42,539 nucleotides of DNA, from NCBI GenBank assembly GCA_027019265.1, contig JALUWX010000080.1, positions 1 to 42,539 of the forward strand, written 5' to 3'. Shown here piece after piece: positions 26,997 through 36,363 of the stretch. Position numbers and translations under genes: made by a program. The stretch is from Phycisphaerales bacterium (GTDB taxonomy: Bacteria; Planctomycetota; Phycisphaerae; Phycisphaerales; UBA1924). The notes beneath the pieces are model-generated. The model was not told the DNA's origin. It saw only the letters and a list, made by a program, of their open reading frames with translations, and ran no database searches. Each line of letters starts with the position of its first letter. The first letter of the stretch is position 1.

Positions 26997-27011
26997 GGTG
27001 TGCTTTCTGGT

Positions 27012-27542
27012 TCAGGCGGCGCAGAGCTGGAACATGAGTTCGTCGTAGGTGGTGTCCATGGACTCGAGTTTTTTGACGAGGACGGGGAGGGATGCTTCCC
27101 ACTGTTCACGGGGGGTTCGGTATCGTCTTTCGATGTCGATGAGTTCTTTGTAGAGGGGTTTGATGACGCTGAGTGCTTGTTGGGTGGGGACGCGCCGGTT
27201 GGAGTGGTATCCGGTGATCTGTCCTCGTTCGTTGAGTGTGGGGGTGACGTGGGCGAAGACCCAGTAGTGGTCGCCGTGCTTGCATCGGTTGACGACGTAG
27301 GCGAAGACTTCGTGTTTGGCTTGGATGCGGTCCCAGAGGAACTTGAAGACGGAGCGGGGCATGTCGGGGTGTCGGACGATGGAGTGGGCTCGGCCGAGGA
27401 GTTCGGCTTCGGTGTAGTCTGCGATGTTCTGGAAGACCTGGTTGGCGTAGGTGATGCGGCCTTTGAGGTCGGTTTTGGAGACGATGATCTCGTCTTGTTC
27501 GAAGAATCGTTCGACGCCGGTGAGTGAATAGTCCCTAGACAT
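27012..27542 (-). CDS. Aer-like PAS sensor protein (probably FAD-binding)
   Basis: 176 residues, soluble. The PAS domain follows the E. coli Aer pattern closely: DEIIVSKTDLKGRITYAN, FQNIADYTEAELLGRAHS, IVRHPDMPRSVFKFLW, VVNRCKHGDHYWVFAHVTP, ITGYHSNRRVPT. The RHPDMP motif carries residues linked to FAD binding in Aer. The protein ends in a helical segment (YKELIDIERRYRTPREQW, LVKKLESMDTTYDELMF) instead of the membrane span and MCP module of Aer; the MCP module is the next gene. Redox or oxygen sensing is therefore likely, passed to the partner by protein contact. No obvious Shine-Dalgarno precedes ATG 27542. Confidence 0.9.
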   Translation of the reverse strand: MSRDYSLTGVERFFEQDEIIVSKTDLKGRITYANQVFQNIADYTEAELLGRAHSIVRHPDMPRSVFKFLWDRIQAKHEVFAYVVNRCKHGDHYWVFAHVTPTLNERGQITGYHSNRRVPTQQALSVIKPLYKELIDIERRYRTPREQWEASLPVLVKKLESMDTTYDELMFQLCAA

Positions 27543-27657
27543 GGGGGGTCCCCTGGTGCGGATGTGTGGGGGGATTCATCGGGCGGATCGGGGGTGTGGT
27601 GTTGTGGGATCGTGAATTCCGGACAGATGGGTGGGCATCCGGGTGCGCGTTTCGGAC

Positions 27658-27663
27658 TAGGAT
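27658..27663 (+). promoter_or_regulatory. -10-like element TAGGAT before aldolase gene
   Basis: TAGGAT in TTCGGACTAGGATGG. It would give a leader of about 57 nt ending in the Shine-Dalgarno GGGAG before ATG 27727, so unlike many genes here the aldolase mRNA would be leadered. The rest of the 184-bp gap (27543-27726) shows nothing further. Confidence 0.4.
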
Positions 27664-27726
27664 GGTGTTGATCGGCAAAAGCTGCTCGAAAACCAAGGGA
27701 TTGAGCTTGAGCTCGGGAGTGACACG

Positions 27727-28839
27727 ATGACGACGATGAGCGCGGACAGGAACCTGACGATCGATGTGGCTTCGGTGTTGGGGGATGACAGCTTGCTGTC
27801 GTTCGATTCGCCGGCGATTCCGAGGGATCGGCTCCATCTTCCGGGTGGGGACTTCGTGGATCGGGTCGTGGCGATGAGTGACCGGAACCAGGGGGTGATG
27901 AATAACTTCAACCGGATCCTGAACACGGGTCGGCTTGCGGGGACGGGGTACACGTCGATCCTTCCGGTGGACCAGGGGATCGAGCACAGCGCGGGCGCGA
28001 GCTTTGCGCCCAACCCTGATTACTTCGATCCGGCGAAGATTATCGAGCTGGCGATCGAGGGCGGGTGCAATGCGGTGGCTTCGACGTACGGGGTGCTGGG
28101 CGCGACGGCTCGGAAGTACGCGCACAAGATCCCGTACCTGGTGAAGTTCAACCACAACGAGTTGATGACGTACCCGAACACGTTCAACCAGATCCCGTTC
28201 GGGACCATCAAGCAGTGCTGGGAGATGGGGGCGGCTGCGGTTGGCGCGACGATCTACTTCGGGTCGGAGGAGAGCGATCAGCAGATCCAATACGTGGCTG
28301 ACATGTTCGCTGAGGCGCACGAGTACGGGATGGTGACGGTGCTGTGGTGCTACATCCGGAACAACGCGTTCAAGGTGAACGGGGTGGACTACCACTCGTC
28401 GGCGGACCTGACGGCGCAGGCGAACCACCTCGGGGTGACGATCCAGGCGGACATCATCAAGCAGAAGCTCCCGACGAACAACGGCGGGTTCACGGCGCTG
28501 AACTCGGGCGATTCGTCGTACGGGAAGTTCAACACGGGGATCTACACGGACCTGTGCTCGAGCGACAAGAACGGGCAGGGCGGTCATCCGATCGACCTGT
28601 GTCGTTACCAGGTTGCGAACTGCTACATGGGTCGGTCGCCGCTGATCAACTCGGGCGGCGCGTCGAGCGGCGCGGGTGATCTGAAGGAAGCGGTGACGAC
28701 GGCGGTCATCAACAAGCGCGCGGGCGGGATGGGTCTCATCTCGGGGCGGAAAGCGTTCCAGCGCCCGATGGGTGAGGGCGCGGCGCTGCTGCATGCGATC
28801 CAGGACGTGTACCTGGATGAGTCGGTGACGGTGGCTTGA
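27727..28839 (+). CDS. fbaB: Class I fructose-bisphosphate aldolase (DhnA/FbaB type)
   Basis: 370 residues. Reversibly cleaves fructose-1,6-bisphosphate to dihydroxyacetone phosphate and glyceraldehyde-3-phosphate through a lysine Schiff base. Family blocks: [83 protein letters not shown], and [15 protein letters not shown], where the Schiff-base Lys probably lies. Start ATG 27727 has GGGAG seven nt upstream. Single gene with its own intrinsic terminator. Codon use is the most strongly biased in the window (GGCG/AACGG-type third positions), pointing to high expression. Confidence 0.94.
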   Translation: MTTMSADRNLTIDVASVLGDDSLLSFDSPAIPRDRLHLPGGDFVDRVVAMSDRNQGVMNNFNRILNTGRLAGTGYTSILPVDQGIEHSAGASFAPNPDYFDPAKIIELAIEGGCNAVASTYGVLGATARKYAHKIPYLVKFNHNELMTYPNTFNQIPFGTIKQCWEMGAAAVGATIYFGSEESDQQIQYVADMFAEAHEYGMVTVLWCYIRNNAFKVNGVDYHSSADLTAQANHLGVTIQADIIKQKLPTNNGGFTALNSGDSSYGKFNTGIYTDLCSSDKNGQGGHPIDLCRYQVANCYMGRSPLINSGGASSGAGDLKEAVTTAVINKRAGGMGLISGRKAFQRPMGEGAALLHAIQDVYLDESVTVA

Positions 28840-28865
28840 TCTTCAACCGCATTGGAATGCACAAG

Positions 28866-28894
28866 CACCCCGGGTTCGGGGTGTTTGTTTTTTT
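28866..28894 (+). terminator. Intrinsic terminator after the aldolase gene
   Basis: Stem CACCCCG-GGTT-CGGGGTG (28866-28883) directly followed by TTTGTTTTTTT (28884-28894). It sits 27 bp after the aldolase stop codon, in the gap before the convergent dockerin gene. Confidence 0.92.
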
Positions 28895-28910
28895 GGCGTG
28901 TGGTGTTTGA

Positions 28911-31169
28911 TCAGGGGCAGCCCGAGGCGAGGTCCTGGAGGAAGGCGCTGATGTCGAAGAAGTCGAAGGTGGTGTCGCCGTTGTAGTCGGTTGTGTTCGT
29001 GAGGAGCGCGGAGACATCGAAGAAGTCGGCGCTGCCGTCTCCGTTGAGATCGGCGGGGCAAGCGGTTTCGCAATCGGAGACGTCGAAGATTTGGAGTCCA
29101 CCGTCGTTGAGCGCGAGGTAGGCGGTGTCGTTGTTGAGGAAGATGTCGAGCGGGAATCCTCCGGAGTCGTATGCCGTTTCGATCTGGATCGGGTCGGTCG
29201 GGTTCCTGATGTCGAACACACGTATGCCGTAGCCGCCGTCGGCGAGGAAGAGGCGGGAGCCCCTGAGGACGAGGCCTCCGGCGTTCCGAGCGTACCGACT
29301 TCCTAGAAATTGGATGTTTTCTGGGTCGGTGAGGTCGAGGACGCTGATGCCTTCCGTCCAGTCGGCGAGATATGCGACATCGCCCTGGAGTTCCACGTAC
29401 TGCGCGTATCCGGGGGAGTCGTATGAGCCGAGCTGTTGGGGGTTGGTTGGATCGGTGATGTCGAGGATGTAGAGGCCGTCGTTTCCTGCGGCGAGGTAGG
29501 CGGTGTCGTCGATGACCCGGACGCTTCGGGCTGCGTCGGGGACGGGGAAGGTTCCGATGAGGAGGGGGTTGGTGGAGTTGGAGACATCGAAGATGAGGAG
29601 CCCGCCGGCGTTGTCTGCGACGAAGAGGTGGTTGCCTTGGAGCGCGAGGGCGATGGCGTTTCCCGGGGTGTTGTAGGTGCTGATGAACTGGGGGAGGGCG
29701 GGGTTGGTGATGTCGAGGAGGAGGATGCCGCCGTCGGTTCCGTCGGCGATGTAGGCGATTGATCCATCGACGAGCACGTCCTGTGTGAATCCGGGGGTGT
29801 CGTAGGAACCGATGGGCGTGGGTGATTCGGGGTTGGTGACATCGAGGATCTGGAGACCAGAAGCGCCGTCGGCGATGTATGCGGTGTCGGCGGAGACGAC
29901 GACTTCTCGCGCCATGCCCGGGGTTTGGTATGTGGTGAGGTTGTCGAGATCGACGGGGCAGGCGTTGATGCGGAGGGTGTAGTCCACCGAATCTTGGAAG
30001 CTCGGGCTGTTGGTGTTGACGAATAATGAACCGACGTTCAATCGGAAGGTTCCGGGTGAGAGTTGTCCATCATCGTTGTTGCCGTCGATGGGGGTAATCC
30101 AGACGTTGTTGTACCTATCGGTTTCCGAGTAAATCTCTACCGGTCCGTCATTCCCATTGAGGTCGTTGATGCGGAAAGCGAGCAGCATGTTGTCCAAGCT
30201 TGCGTTTGCGTTTCCGTCGGTATATTGGGGAGCACTTGAGGTGTAGCCCTCGAACTCGATTGAGAGCTCCCAGAAGTTTGGGTTCAGGGGGTCTTGGGTG
30301 ATCTGGCCGCTCCACTCAAAGCCTGCGGAAACCGGGCCGCTGGAGGTTCCTCCGCCGCCGTCGAAGGCGATGTCGCCGGAAGGGATCGAGACGGGCAAGA
30401 ACGCATTTTGTGTGATTTCATCCCCGACTATGCCTGGCGGCGTTGGGTCGTAGATGGAGGTTCCTTCGGCTGACAGTTCACCATCAATGAACTCGACGAG
30501 TGGACCGTTGAGATCCGAGGACCAGGGGGTGCTGGTGATGATGCAGAGGGTGTAATCAACGAAGTCTTCATCGATAATGGTGTTGCTTGATGTCCCGGCG
30601 CTGACGGTGTTGTCCGCGCTGGCAACGAATGTGTACCGGCCTGGGGTGATGGTCGATTCGTCGAAATGACCATCGTCGAGCGGGGTGATGGTGACGTTGT
30701 CGAGCGGGTTCAGTTCGACGACCTGGAGTGGGGTGGGGTCGTTCTCGATGGTATTGATTTTGAACTCGATGTCTTGCCAGATGGTGAGTTCCAGGTTTGC
30801 TTCTCCGGCCGCGGTTGGTTGGTTTGAGCTGACCGAATGCTTCGAGAACCTGATGGTCATTTTCCAGAGATTGGGGTCGTCGCTGGGTTCTTCGATCCGC
30901 AGTTCCCACGATATCGAAGCGGAGATCGGGTAGGTGGAGACGCTGGCAGTGTCGGTGAACTCGAGCTCTCCCGGGTAGATATCGGTGTATCCGTGACCAA
31001 AGTCGGTTTCTGTATCGCCAGGCAGGTCGGGCGTTGGGTCGAAACTGGAGGACCCGATGAGGTCCCAGGAGCTGTCGTGGAAGACGATGGGGACGGGGCC
31101 GGCGTGGGCGAGGGGGGCGAGGGACGAGATGAGGATCGTCGTGATTCGCGGTGCTTGGTGTGTGTTCAT
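28911..31169 (-). CDS. Secreted LVIVD seven-repeat propeller protein with GC-type dockerin tail
   Basis: 752 residues from ATG 31169 (MNTHQAPRITTILISSLAPLAHAG, signal peptide), preceded by GGGGAGAGGA; the frame extends further upstream without a better start. Two related N-terminal beta domains of about 190 residues follow (shared features: YDPTP/FDPTP near the start, SWEL/FEWSG, NLWKMTIRF/NFWELSIEF, VTITPLDDG/VWITPIDGN, TPGRYTF/SPGTFRL, DFVDYTLCI/DSVDYTLRI), so an internal duplication. Then come exactly seven LVIVD repeats (for example TAYIADGASGLQILDVTNP, LFVADNAGGLLIFDVSN, TAYLALNDGGLQIFDVS), matching a seven-bladed propeller. The dockerin (ADLNGDGSADFFDVSAL, DYNGDTTFDFFDISAF) ends ASGCP. 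Base composition is lower in GC over the N-terminal half. Confidence 0.88.
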   Translation of the reverse strand: MNTHQAPRITTILISSLAPLAHAGPVPIVFHDSSWDLIGSSSFDPTPDLPGDTETDFGHGYTDIYPGELEFTDTASVSTYPISASISWELRIEEPSDDPNLWKMTIRFSKHSVSSNQPTAAGEANLELTIWQDIEFKINTIENDPTPLQVVELNPLDNVTITPLDDGHFDESTITPGRYTFVASADNTVSAGTSSNTIIDEDFVDYTLCIITSTPWSSDLNGPLVEFIDGELSAEGTSIYDPTPPGIVGDEITQNAFLPVSIPSGDIAFDGGGGTSSGPVSAGFEWSGQITQDPLNPNFWELSIEFEGYTSSAPQYTDGNANASLDNMLLAFRINDLNGNDGPVEIYSETDRYNNVWITPIDGNNDDGQLSPGTFRLNVGSLFVNTNSPSFQDSVDYTLRINACPVDLDNLTTYQTPGMAREVVVSADTAYIADGASGLQILDVTNPESPTPIGSYDTPGFTQDVLVDGSIAYIADGTDGGILLLDITNPALPQFISTYNTPGNAIALALQGNHLFVADNAGGLLIFDVSNSTNPLLIGTFPVPDAARSVRVIDDTAYLAAGNDGLYILDITDPTNPQQLGSYDSPGYAQYVELQGDVAYLADWTEGISVLDLTDPENIQFLGSRYARNAGGLVLRGSRLFLADGGYGIRVFDIRNPTDPIQIETAYDSGGFPLDIFLNNDTAYLALNDGGLQIFDVSDCETACPADLNGDGSADFFDVSALLTNTTDYNGDTTFDFFDISAFLQDLASGCP

Positions 31170-31268
31170 TCCTCTCCCCTTTGAGAATCGTGCTTTCCGA
31201 TGTGAGATCGGGGCATCGGATGGATGTCCATGCACGCTAGTTGAATGCGCGTGGTGCTGCAAGTGATT

Positions 31269-33704
31269 TCATGATTGAGCCCCCGGATCTTGGGTTCTGG
31301 TGGATTCCTGATCGCGGAGTTGATCGAGGAGGGCCTTTGTGGCTGTGCGGGACTGGTGTTCTCCGATGAGCTCGAGTCGTGTGTCGGCCCAGAGGAGGAG
31401 AGAACGGGCTTCGTCGGTTCGGGCGGACTCGATGTAGAGTTCGGCGAGACGGACGGCTCGGCGCGCGGGGTCGTCGAGGACGGGGTCGTCCTGTTTCCAT
31501 CGTTCGTTGACCTGGGAGGCGCTGGGCATGAGCGCGATGGAGAGGGCGCGGGTGAGCGCGGTGATCTCGCGCCTTTGTTGGAGCTCTGGGGTGTCGGGGG
31601 ATCGGGACCATCGGCGGTGGAGGAGTTCCCAGCTGTAGAGGAACTCGGATGTTCTCCAGTGGGATGGGCCGAGGATTTCGAGGAGTGTGTCGGTGGTCGT
31701 TGCGTAGGCGTTGTCGGCTTCGGTCCATCGTGAGAGTCGGCTGAGTTGCTTTGCGATCTCGGAGTCGATCTCGACGATCCGGTCCTTGGGGGCTCGGTGT
31801 GACAGCGCGTCGGATCGGAGTGTGCGGAGGTCTTCGAGTGCTCTGGTGTGTTCTTCGGATCTGAGTGTGTCGAACTCGTCTCCCGGTGCTTGGGAGCGTG
31901 CGGCGTGGGCTTGGGCGCGTGCGATGTGGATGAGCGCGAGGTTATATCGGGCGGTGATGGCATCGGGGTGGGCTTGGCCGAGGATGGCTTCACGTGCTTG
32001 CGCGACGGCTCGATAGTGGGATTCGGCTTGATCGAGCGCGGCGAGTCGTTGGTCGTAGGGGAGCGTGTGCGCGGTGTTCTTGATCGAGCTCGCGAGGTCG
32101 TGCTCGATGGTGATGAGGAAAGCCTTGTCGTTGTCGCTTTCGGTCCGGGCTCGGACACGCTCGAAGAGGTCCTCGAGTTGATTGGATGCGTCGGGGTTTC
32201 CTTCTCTCCAGAGGATCACGTTGTGGAGGAGCTCGATTTCATCGGCGATGCGTTGGGTTTGCTGGTCCGGGGTGGTCTGGTGGAGCGCATCACGCGCGAT
32301 GGTGAGCGCGTTGTGCGCGTTGTCGAGTGCGCCGGCACGGACCATGGCGTTGGCGATGCTCAGCGCGACGCTTGATTGGAGCTTGGGGTGCGATTCGAGC
32401 TCGGTGGTGAGTGTTGCGAGCGAGTTCTGGAGCGCCTCGTGGATGGTTGCTCCCGATCCCAGTTGGTCGGGGTCGGCTGCGCCGATGAGCTCCTGGGACA
32501 TGAAGGTGTTGATCGCTGCTGCGTATCGGTCGGCGCTTTGGGCTCGATCCCGGTTGATTTTGGCTTGGGTCGCGTTGGTGATGATCGCGATGGCGCTGGC
32601 CGCGAGGATGAGGGTGATTGCTGCGAGTGTCGCGAGCTGTGCGCGGTGTCTCCGGACGAACTTGGCCGATCGGTACATGGCGCTGGGTGGGCCGGCGATG
32701 ACGGGTTCGTTGTTGAGGTAGCGTTGGATCTCCATGGCGAGGGCGCTCGCGGTGTCGTAGCGGCGGGCTCGGTCTTTCTCGAGGCACTTCATCACGACCC
32801 AGTCGAGGTCTCTTCGGAGGGTGGTGCTGAGGGAGCGGAGTTCGGTGCGCCTGGCGTGGGCGATCCGGGTCGCTGTGTCGGGGTCGCCTTGGTGTGAGAC
32901 GATGGAGGCGAGGCGGGTGCTGGGTTTGGGGGGGTCGGTTTCTCGGATGATGCGTTGGATCTCGGCGAGCCCGGCTCTGCGGAGGGTTTCGGATTCGAAG
33001 GGGCGCGCGCCGGTGAGGAGTTCGTAGAGGATGACCCCGAGGGAATAGATGTCGGATCGGGTGTCGATGTCGGTGATGCCCATCTCGGCTTGCTCGGGGG
33101 ACATGTATTCGGGGGTCCCGATGAGTTGGCCTTGCTGGGTGTAGAGGGATTGGTCGGAGAGCTTCTGATGGAGGGCCTTGGCGATCCCGAAGTCGATGAC
33201 CTTGGGGGTGATCTGGTTGTCCTGGTAGGAGACGAGGATGTTGCTGGGTTTGAGGTCCCGGTGGACAACGCCTTTGGTGTGCGCGTGCTGGACGGCGTCG
33301 CAGATGCGCATGAAGAGGGTGAGTCGGTCGGGGAGCGCGATGCGGTTTCGGTCGCAGAAGTCGGTGAGGGGCTCCCCACGGACGAGTTCCATCGCGAAGT
33401 ACGGACGGCCCTGTTCGGTCATCCCTGCGTCGAAGACCTTGGCGATGCACGGGTGGTCCATGACGGCGAGGGTTTGGCGCTCGGCTTCGAATCGGGTGAG
33501 GACGGCGGCGGAGTCCATCCCGGGCTTGATGACCTTGAGCGCGACGCGCCGTTTGATGGGTTCGGTTTGTTGGGCTTCGTAGACGACGCCGAAGCCGCCG
33601 TCGCCGAGGCGTTGGATGATCTTGAATGGGCCGATGTGCTCGGGGATCCTGCCGGGATCGTCTTGATGGTGATCGAAAGAGATAGTCGGATCGTCCGGGT
33701 TCAT
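31269..33704 (-). CDS. Ser/Thr protein kinase with membrane span and TPR-like C-terminus (second)
   Basis: 811 residues. Kinase domain about 24-300: GDGGFGVVYEAQQ, VALKVIKPGMD (Lys), GVVHRDLKPSNILVSY, VIDFGIAKAL, IGTPEYMSPEQAEMG, SDIYSLGVILYELLTGARPF. One span near 355-378 (LATLAAITLILAASAIAIITNA). The outer half is long and helical with TPR-like repeats (NAMVRAGALDNAHNALTIAR, HYRAVAQAREAILGQAHPDA, ARYNLALIHIARAQAHAAR). This layout is common in planctomycetes. The start at 33704 follows TACCCT by six nt. The gene lies upstream of the LVIVD dockerin gene on the same strand, about 100 bp apart; a functional link is not shown. Confidence 0.92.
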   Translation of the reverse strand: MNPDDPTISFDHHQDDPGRIPEHIGPFKIIQRLGDGGFGVVYEAQQTEPIKRRVALKVIKPGMDSAAVLTRFEAERQTLAVMDHPCIAKVFDAGMTEQGRPYFAMELVRGEPLTDFCDRNRIALPDRLTLFMRICDAVQHAHTKGVVHRDLKPSNILVSYQDNQITPKVIDFGIAKALHQKLSDQSLYTQQGQLIGTPEYMSPEQAEMGITDIDTRSDIYSLGVILYELLTGARPFESETLRRAGLAEIQRIIRETDPPKPSTRLASIVSHQGDPDTATRIAHARRTELRSLSTTLRRDLDWVVMKCLEKDRARRYDTASALAMEIQRYLNNEPVIAGPPSAMYRSAKFVRRHRAQLATLAAITLILAASAIAIITNATQAKINRDRAQSADRYAAAINTFMSQELIGAADPDQLGSGATIHEALQNSLATLTTELESHPKLQSSVALSIANAMVRAGALDNAHNALTIARDALHQTTPDQQTQRIADEIELLHNVILWREGNPDASNQLEDLFERVRARTESDNDKAFLITIEHDLASSIKNTAHTLPYDQRLAALDQAESHYRAVAQAREAILGQAHPDAITARYNLALIHIARAQAHAARSQAPGDEFDTLRSEEHTRALEDLRTLRSDALSHRAPKDRIVEIDSEIAKQLSRLSRWTEADNAYATTTDTLLEILGPSHWRTSEFLYSWELLHRRWSRSPDTPELQQRREITALTRALSIALMPSASQVNERWKQDDPVLDDPARRAVRLAELYIESARTDEARSLLLWADTRLELIGEHQSRTATKALLDQLRDQESTRTQDPGAQS

Positions 33705-33710
33705 GGTGAC

Positions 33711-33740
33711 AGGGTACCACGGCGATCATCGGGTTCACAA
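33711..33740 (-). promoter_or_regulatory. Promoter of second kinase gene (TTGTGA-N18-TACCCT)
   Basis: -35-like TTGTGA (33740-33735) and -10-like TACCCT (33716-33711) with an 18-bp spacer. Six nt separate the -10 from the ATG. One of the few leaderless-type starts here with any -35. Confidence 0.45.
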
Positions 33741-33760
33741 GATCGGATGTGATGTTTGGT

Positions 33761-34981
33761 TTAGTCGTCGTTGCGGGTGTTCCAGAGTTCGAGGACTTCC
33801 TTTTCACGGTCTGCGGGGAGTCCTCCTCGGACTCGGCTGGACCATTGGGTGAAGGCTTCTTCGCCGTGTTCGGCTTTGAGTTCTGGGCCTCGGGTGAGGA
33901 CGTATTCGAGGGCGCCTTTGGAGGTTTCGTCGATGGGTCTGGTTTTGAGTCCGGCGGCGATGGCGCGGCTCGTGTCGAGGCGCCCGTGCCCGGCGTAGTC
34001 GGGGATGGAGTTGGGGACCCAGACGGGCATGTGTTGCCAGGCCTGGACGCCGTGCTCGCTGAGGAAGTCGGAATCGATCCATTCGGGTGTGGAGTCGGTT
34101 CCGGTGAGTATCTTTGCGGCGCGGTTGGCGCTCTCGATCATGTCTTTGGTGGTGCGTTCGTCTTTGGGGGAGATGCAGTGGTAATCGCCGGTGGTTTGGT
34201 TTTCGGCGCAGGTGATGACGAACTCTCCGAGGTCGCGGACGTCCACGTACTGGACGTAGTCATCTCCGGATCCGGGGGCGATCATGGTGCCGCCTTCGCT
34301 TGCGCGGACGGGCCAGTAGGTGAAGCGGCCGGTGGTGTCGCGCGGGCCGACGATGAGGCCGGGTCGGATGTTGCAGACCTTTCCGGGGAAGTTGGCGTTT
34401 GCGGCTTGTTCGACCCGGTACTTCATGGCGCCGTAGTGCATTCCGACTTCTCGGTGGGTGGTGATCCCGTTTGCGATTTCGTCGGAGCATTCGGCCTTGG
34501 GCGCGTCTTCGGTCATGCCGACGATGGCACGGTTGGCGTAGACGCTCGTTGTCGAGATGACGATGAAGCGGTCCATGATTGGTTTGAGGATGTCCATCGC
34601 GTCGGTGACGGTTTTGGGGACGTAGGTGAAGGTGTCGATGACGGCGTCGAAGTGGCGGTTGTCTTTGACGAGTTGTTCGAGGGCGGAGAGGTCGGAGTAG
34701 CGGTCTCCGATGAAGTGTTCGACGCCGGGGAAGAGGTCGGGGTCGGTTTGTCCTCGATTGAACATGGCGATGTTGTGTCCACGGGCGATGGCGTGGTTGA
34801 TGACTTGGGGGCCGAGGAATCCGGTGCCGCCGAGGATGAGGAGGTTGAGTTTTGTGTTGGCTTTGGTGACGTTCCCGAGCCCAAAGAGGGAGGCGGAGGC
34901 GGTGGGGATGAAGGCGGCGGACATGGCGAGGGCTCCGGTGGTGGCGATGAACTCTCGGCGGGTGGGGTTGGTGGTGGTCAT
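33761..34981 (-). CDS. Tat-exported NAD-dependent epimerase/reductase
   Basis: 406 residues. The N-terminus TRREFIATTGALAMSAAFIP is a twin-arginine signal peptide. The mature protein is an extended SDR: NAD-binding LLILGGTGFLGPQVINHA (GxxGxxG), VIDTFTYVP, VISTTSVYA (catalytic Ser/Thr region) and YGAMKYRVEQAA (YxxxK). The C-terminal part binds the substrate, whose identity cannot be read. Export by Tat fits a cofactor-loaded enzyme folded in the cytosol. The start ATG at 34981 overlaps the stop of the upstream transporter gene by 4 bp (ATGA), so the two are translationally coupled and probably work together. Confidence 0.9.
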   Translation of the reverse strand: MTTTNPTRREFIATTGALAMSAAFIPTASASLFGLGNVTKANTKLNLLILGGTGFLGPQVINHAIARGHNIAMFNRGQTDPDLFPGVEHFIGDRYSDLSALEQLVKDNRHFDAVIDTFTYVPKTVTDAMDILKPIMDRFIVISTTSVYANRAIVGMTEDAPKAECSDEIANGITTHREVGMHYGAMKYRVEQAANANFPGKVCNIRPGLIVGPRDTTGRFTYWPVRASEGGTMIAPGSGDDYVQYVDVRDLGEFVITCAENQTTGDYHCISPKDERTTKDMIESANRAAKILTGTDSTPEWIDSDFLSEHGVQAWQHMPVWVPNSIPDYAGHGRLDTSRAIAAGLKTRPIDETSKGALEYVLTRGPELKAEHGEEAFTQWSSRVRGGLPADREKEVLELWNTRNDD

Positions 34982-36363
34982 GGTGTGGCTCCTGTGCTGA
35001 GCGCGGGGTTGGGGGTTGGTGGTTGTGATGCGCGGGGGGCGTGGTGCTCCTTGGCGCGTTTGGACTGGGTGCATGCGAGGGCGATGGAGAGGGCGCCCCA
35101 GAGGGCGGCGAGGGGGGCGGCGGCGAAGGCGATGCCCCAGAGCCCGGCGGCGATGGCGGCGAGGGCGGCGTCGATGGAGGTCCCGGCGACGTCTCCGGCG
35201 CGGTAGAGGAAGACGTCCACGATGGGTTTGGCTTTGTACTTGTCTTCGCGCGAGACGACGGCGAAGAGGGTTTCGCGCGCGGGGCGCGCAACGGCGTAGC
35301 GGGTGCCCCGATGGATGGCGTTGAACGCTGCGAAGATGGCGAAGAGCTGCCAGGGTTCGATGCTGGGTGAGTCGGCGGCGAAGGCGAGGACGGTGAACCC
35401 GGCGATGGTGACGACGGGGAGGACGCAGAGGGTGAGCCCGATCCCGAGGTGTTTGATGAGGCGCGAGGTGACGAAGAGCTGGACGAGGAGGGTTGCGAGC
35501 TGGGTCCACATGTCGAGCTGCGCGAAGAGAGCGATACGGGTGTTGAGTTCGTCGGATGCGTCGGTGACGAGTCGGGCTTGGGTGAAGTAGAGGAGGGTGG
35601 AGGAGACGGCCATGAAGGTGACCCAGAGACCGATGCCGAGCATATAGGGGGAGGTGGCGAGGGTGCGGGCGCCTTGGATCCATGAGCCGCCGATGGGCGC
35701 GGATGTGGATGTGGTGTTGTTGGATTGGTCGCGCGTGTCGAGGCGGCGCATGGTCTGGACGGCGAGTTCGAAGCAGACGGCGGCGGCGATGAGCTGGGGG
35801 ATGGGTCCGAGGTGTTCGGCGAGGGTCCATGCGGTGGAGGATCCGAGGAGCGCGCCGAGGGTCCCCCCCACTCCGATCGCGGCGAAGAGGCGTTTGGACT
35901 GCTGGAGGGACCAGACGTCGTTCATGAAGGCCCAGAAGACGGAGACCATGAAGAGGTTGACGACGGAGAGCCAGACGTAGAAGACGTAGCCCGAGTAGAG
36001 CTTCATGGACTCGGGGAGGGTGAGGAGCGCGAGGACGAAGAGCGCGAGGCAGGCGATGACGGCGCGGTATCCGATCGCGATGAAGGTTCGTCGCTCGGTG
36101 CGCGCGACGAGGGAGCCGAAGGCGAGGGTGATGACGAGGGAGACGGCGCAGGTGGTGATGAAGAGGGCGCGGAGGTCGGACATGGAGCGCTGGACGCCCA
36201 TGGCTTCGCGGAGGGGTCTTAAGAGGAAGTAGCCGTAGAGGAGAAGGAAGAAGAAGAGCGCGGAGAGAAGCGCGGGGGTGCGCTCCGATCGGTGGATCGT
36301 GAGGAGGCGCGCGGTCCAGTCGGGGCGCGTCGGTTCGGGATGGAGCGGTCCCCGGGTTCCCAT
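34978..36363 (-). CDS. MFS / ATP:ADP-antiporter-like membrane transporter
   Basis: 461 residues from ATG 36363 (MGTRGPLHPEPTR); the frame runs further upstream but into non-coding-like sequence. About twelve spans. The motif FFFLLLYGYFLLRPLREAMG near the first span, YVWLSVVNLFMVSVFWAFMND in the middle and RYAVARPARETLFAVVSRED, then YKAKPIVDVFLYRAGD, are characteristic of the NTP-transporter-like (Npt/AAA-type) MFS proteins found in many free-living bacteria, whose substrates are mostly unproven. The 4-bp overlap with the Tat-exported epimerase gene suggests a transport-plus-modification unit. Divergent from the gmhB-like gene with an 82-bp shared upstream gap. Confidence 0.85.
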   Translation of the reverse strand: MGTRGPLHPEPTRPDWTARLLTIHRSERTPALLSALFFFLLLYGYFLLRPLREAMGVQRSMSDLRALFITTCAVSLVITLAFGSLVARTERRTFIAIGYRAVIACLALFVLALLTLPESMKLYSGYVFYVWLSVVNLFMVSVFWAFMNDVWSLQQSKRLFAAIGVGGTLGALLGSSTAWTLAEHLGPIPQLIAAAVCFELAVQTMRRLDTRDQSNNTTSTSAPIGGSWIQGARTLATSPYMLGIGLWVTFMAVSSTLLYFTQARLVTDASDELNTRIALFAQLDMWTQLATLLVQLFVTSRLIKHLGIGLTLCVLPVVTIAGFTVLAFAADSPSIEPWQLFAIFAAFNAIHRGTRYAVARPARETLFAVVSREDKYKAKPIVDVFLYRAGDVAGTSIDAALAAIAAGLWGIAFAAAPLAALWGALSIALACTQSKRAKEHHAPRASQPPTPNPALSTGATP

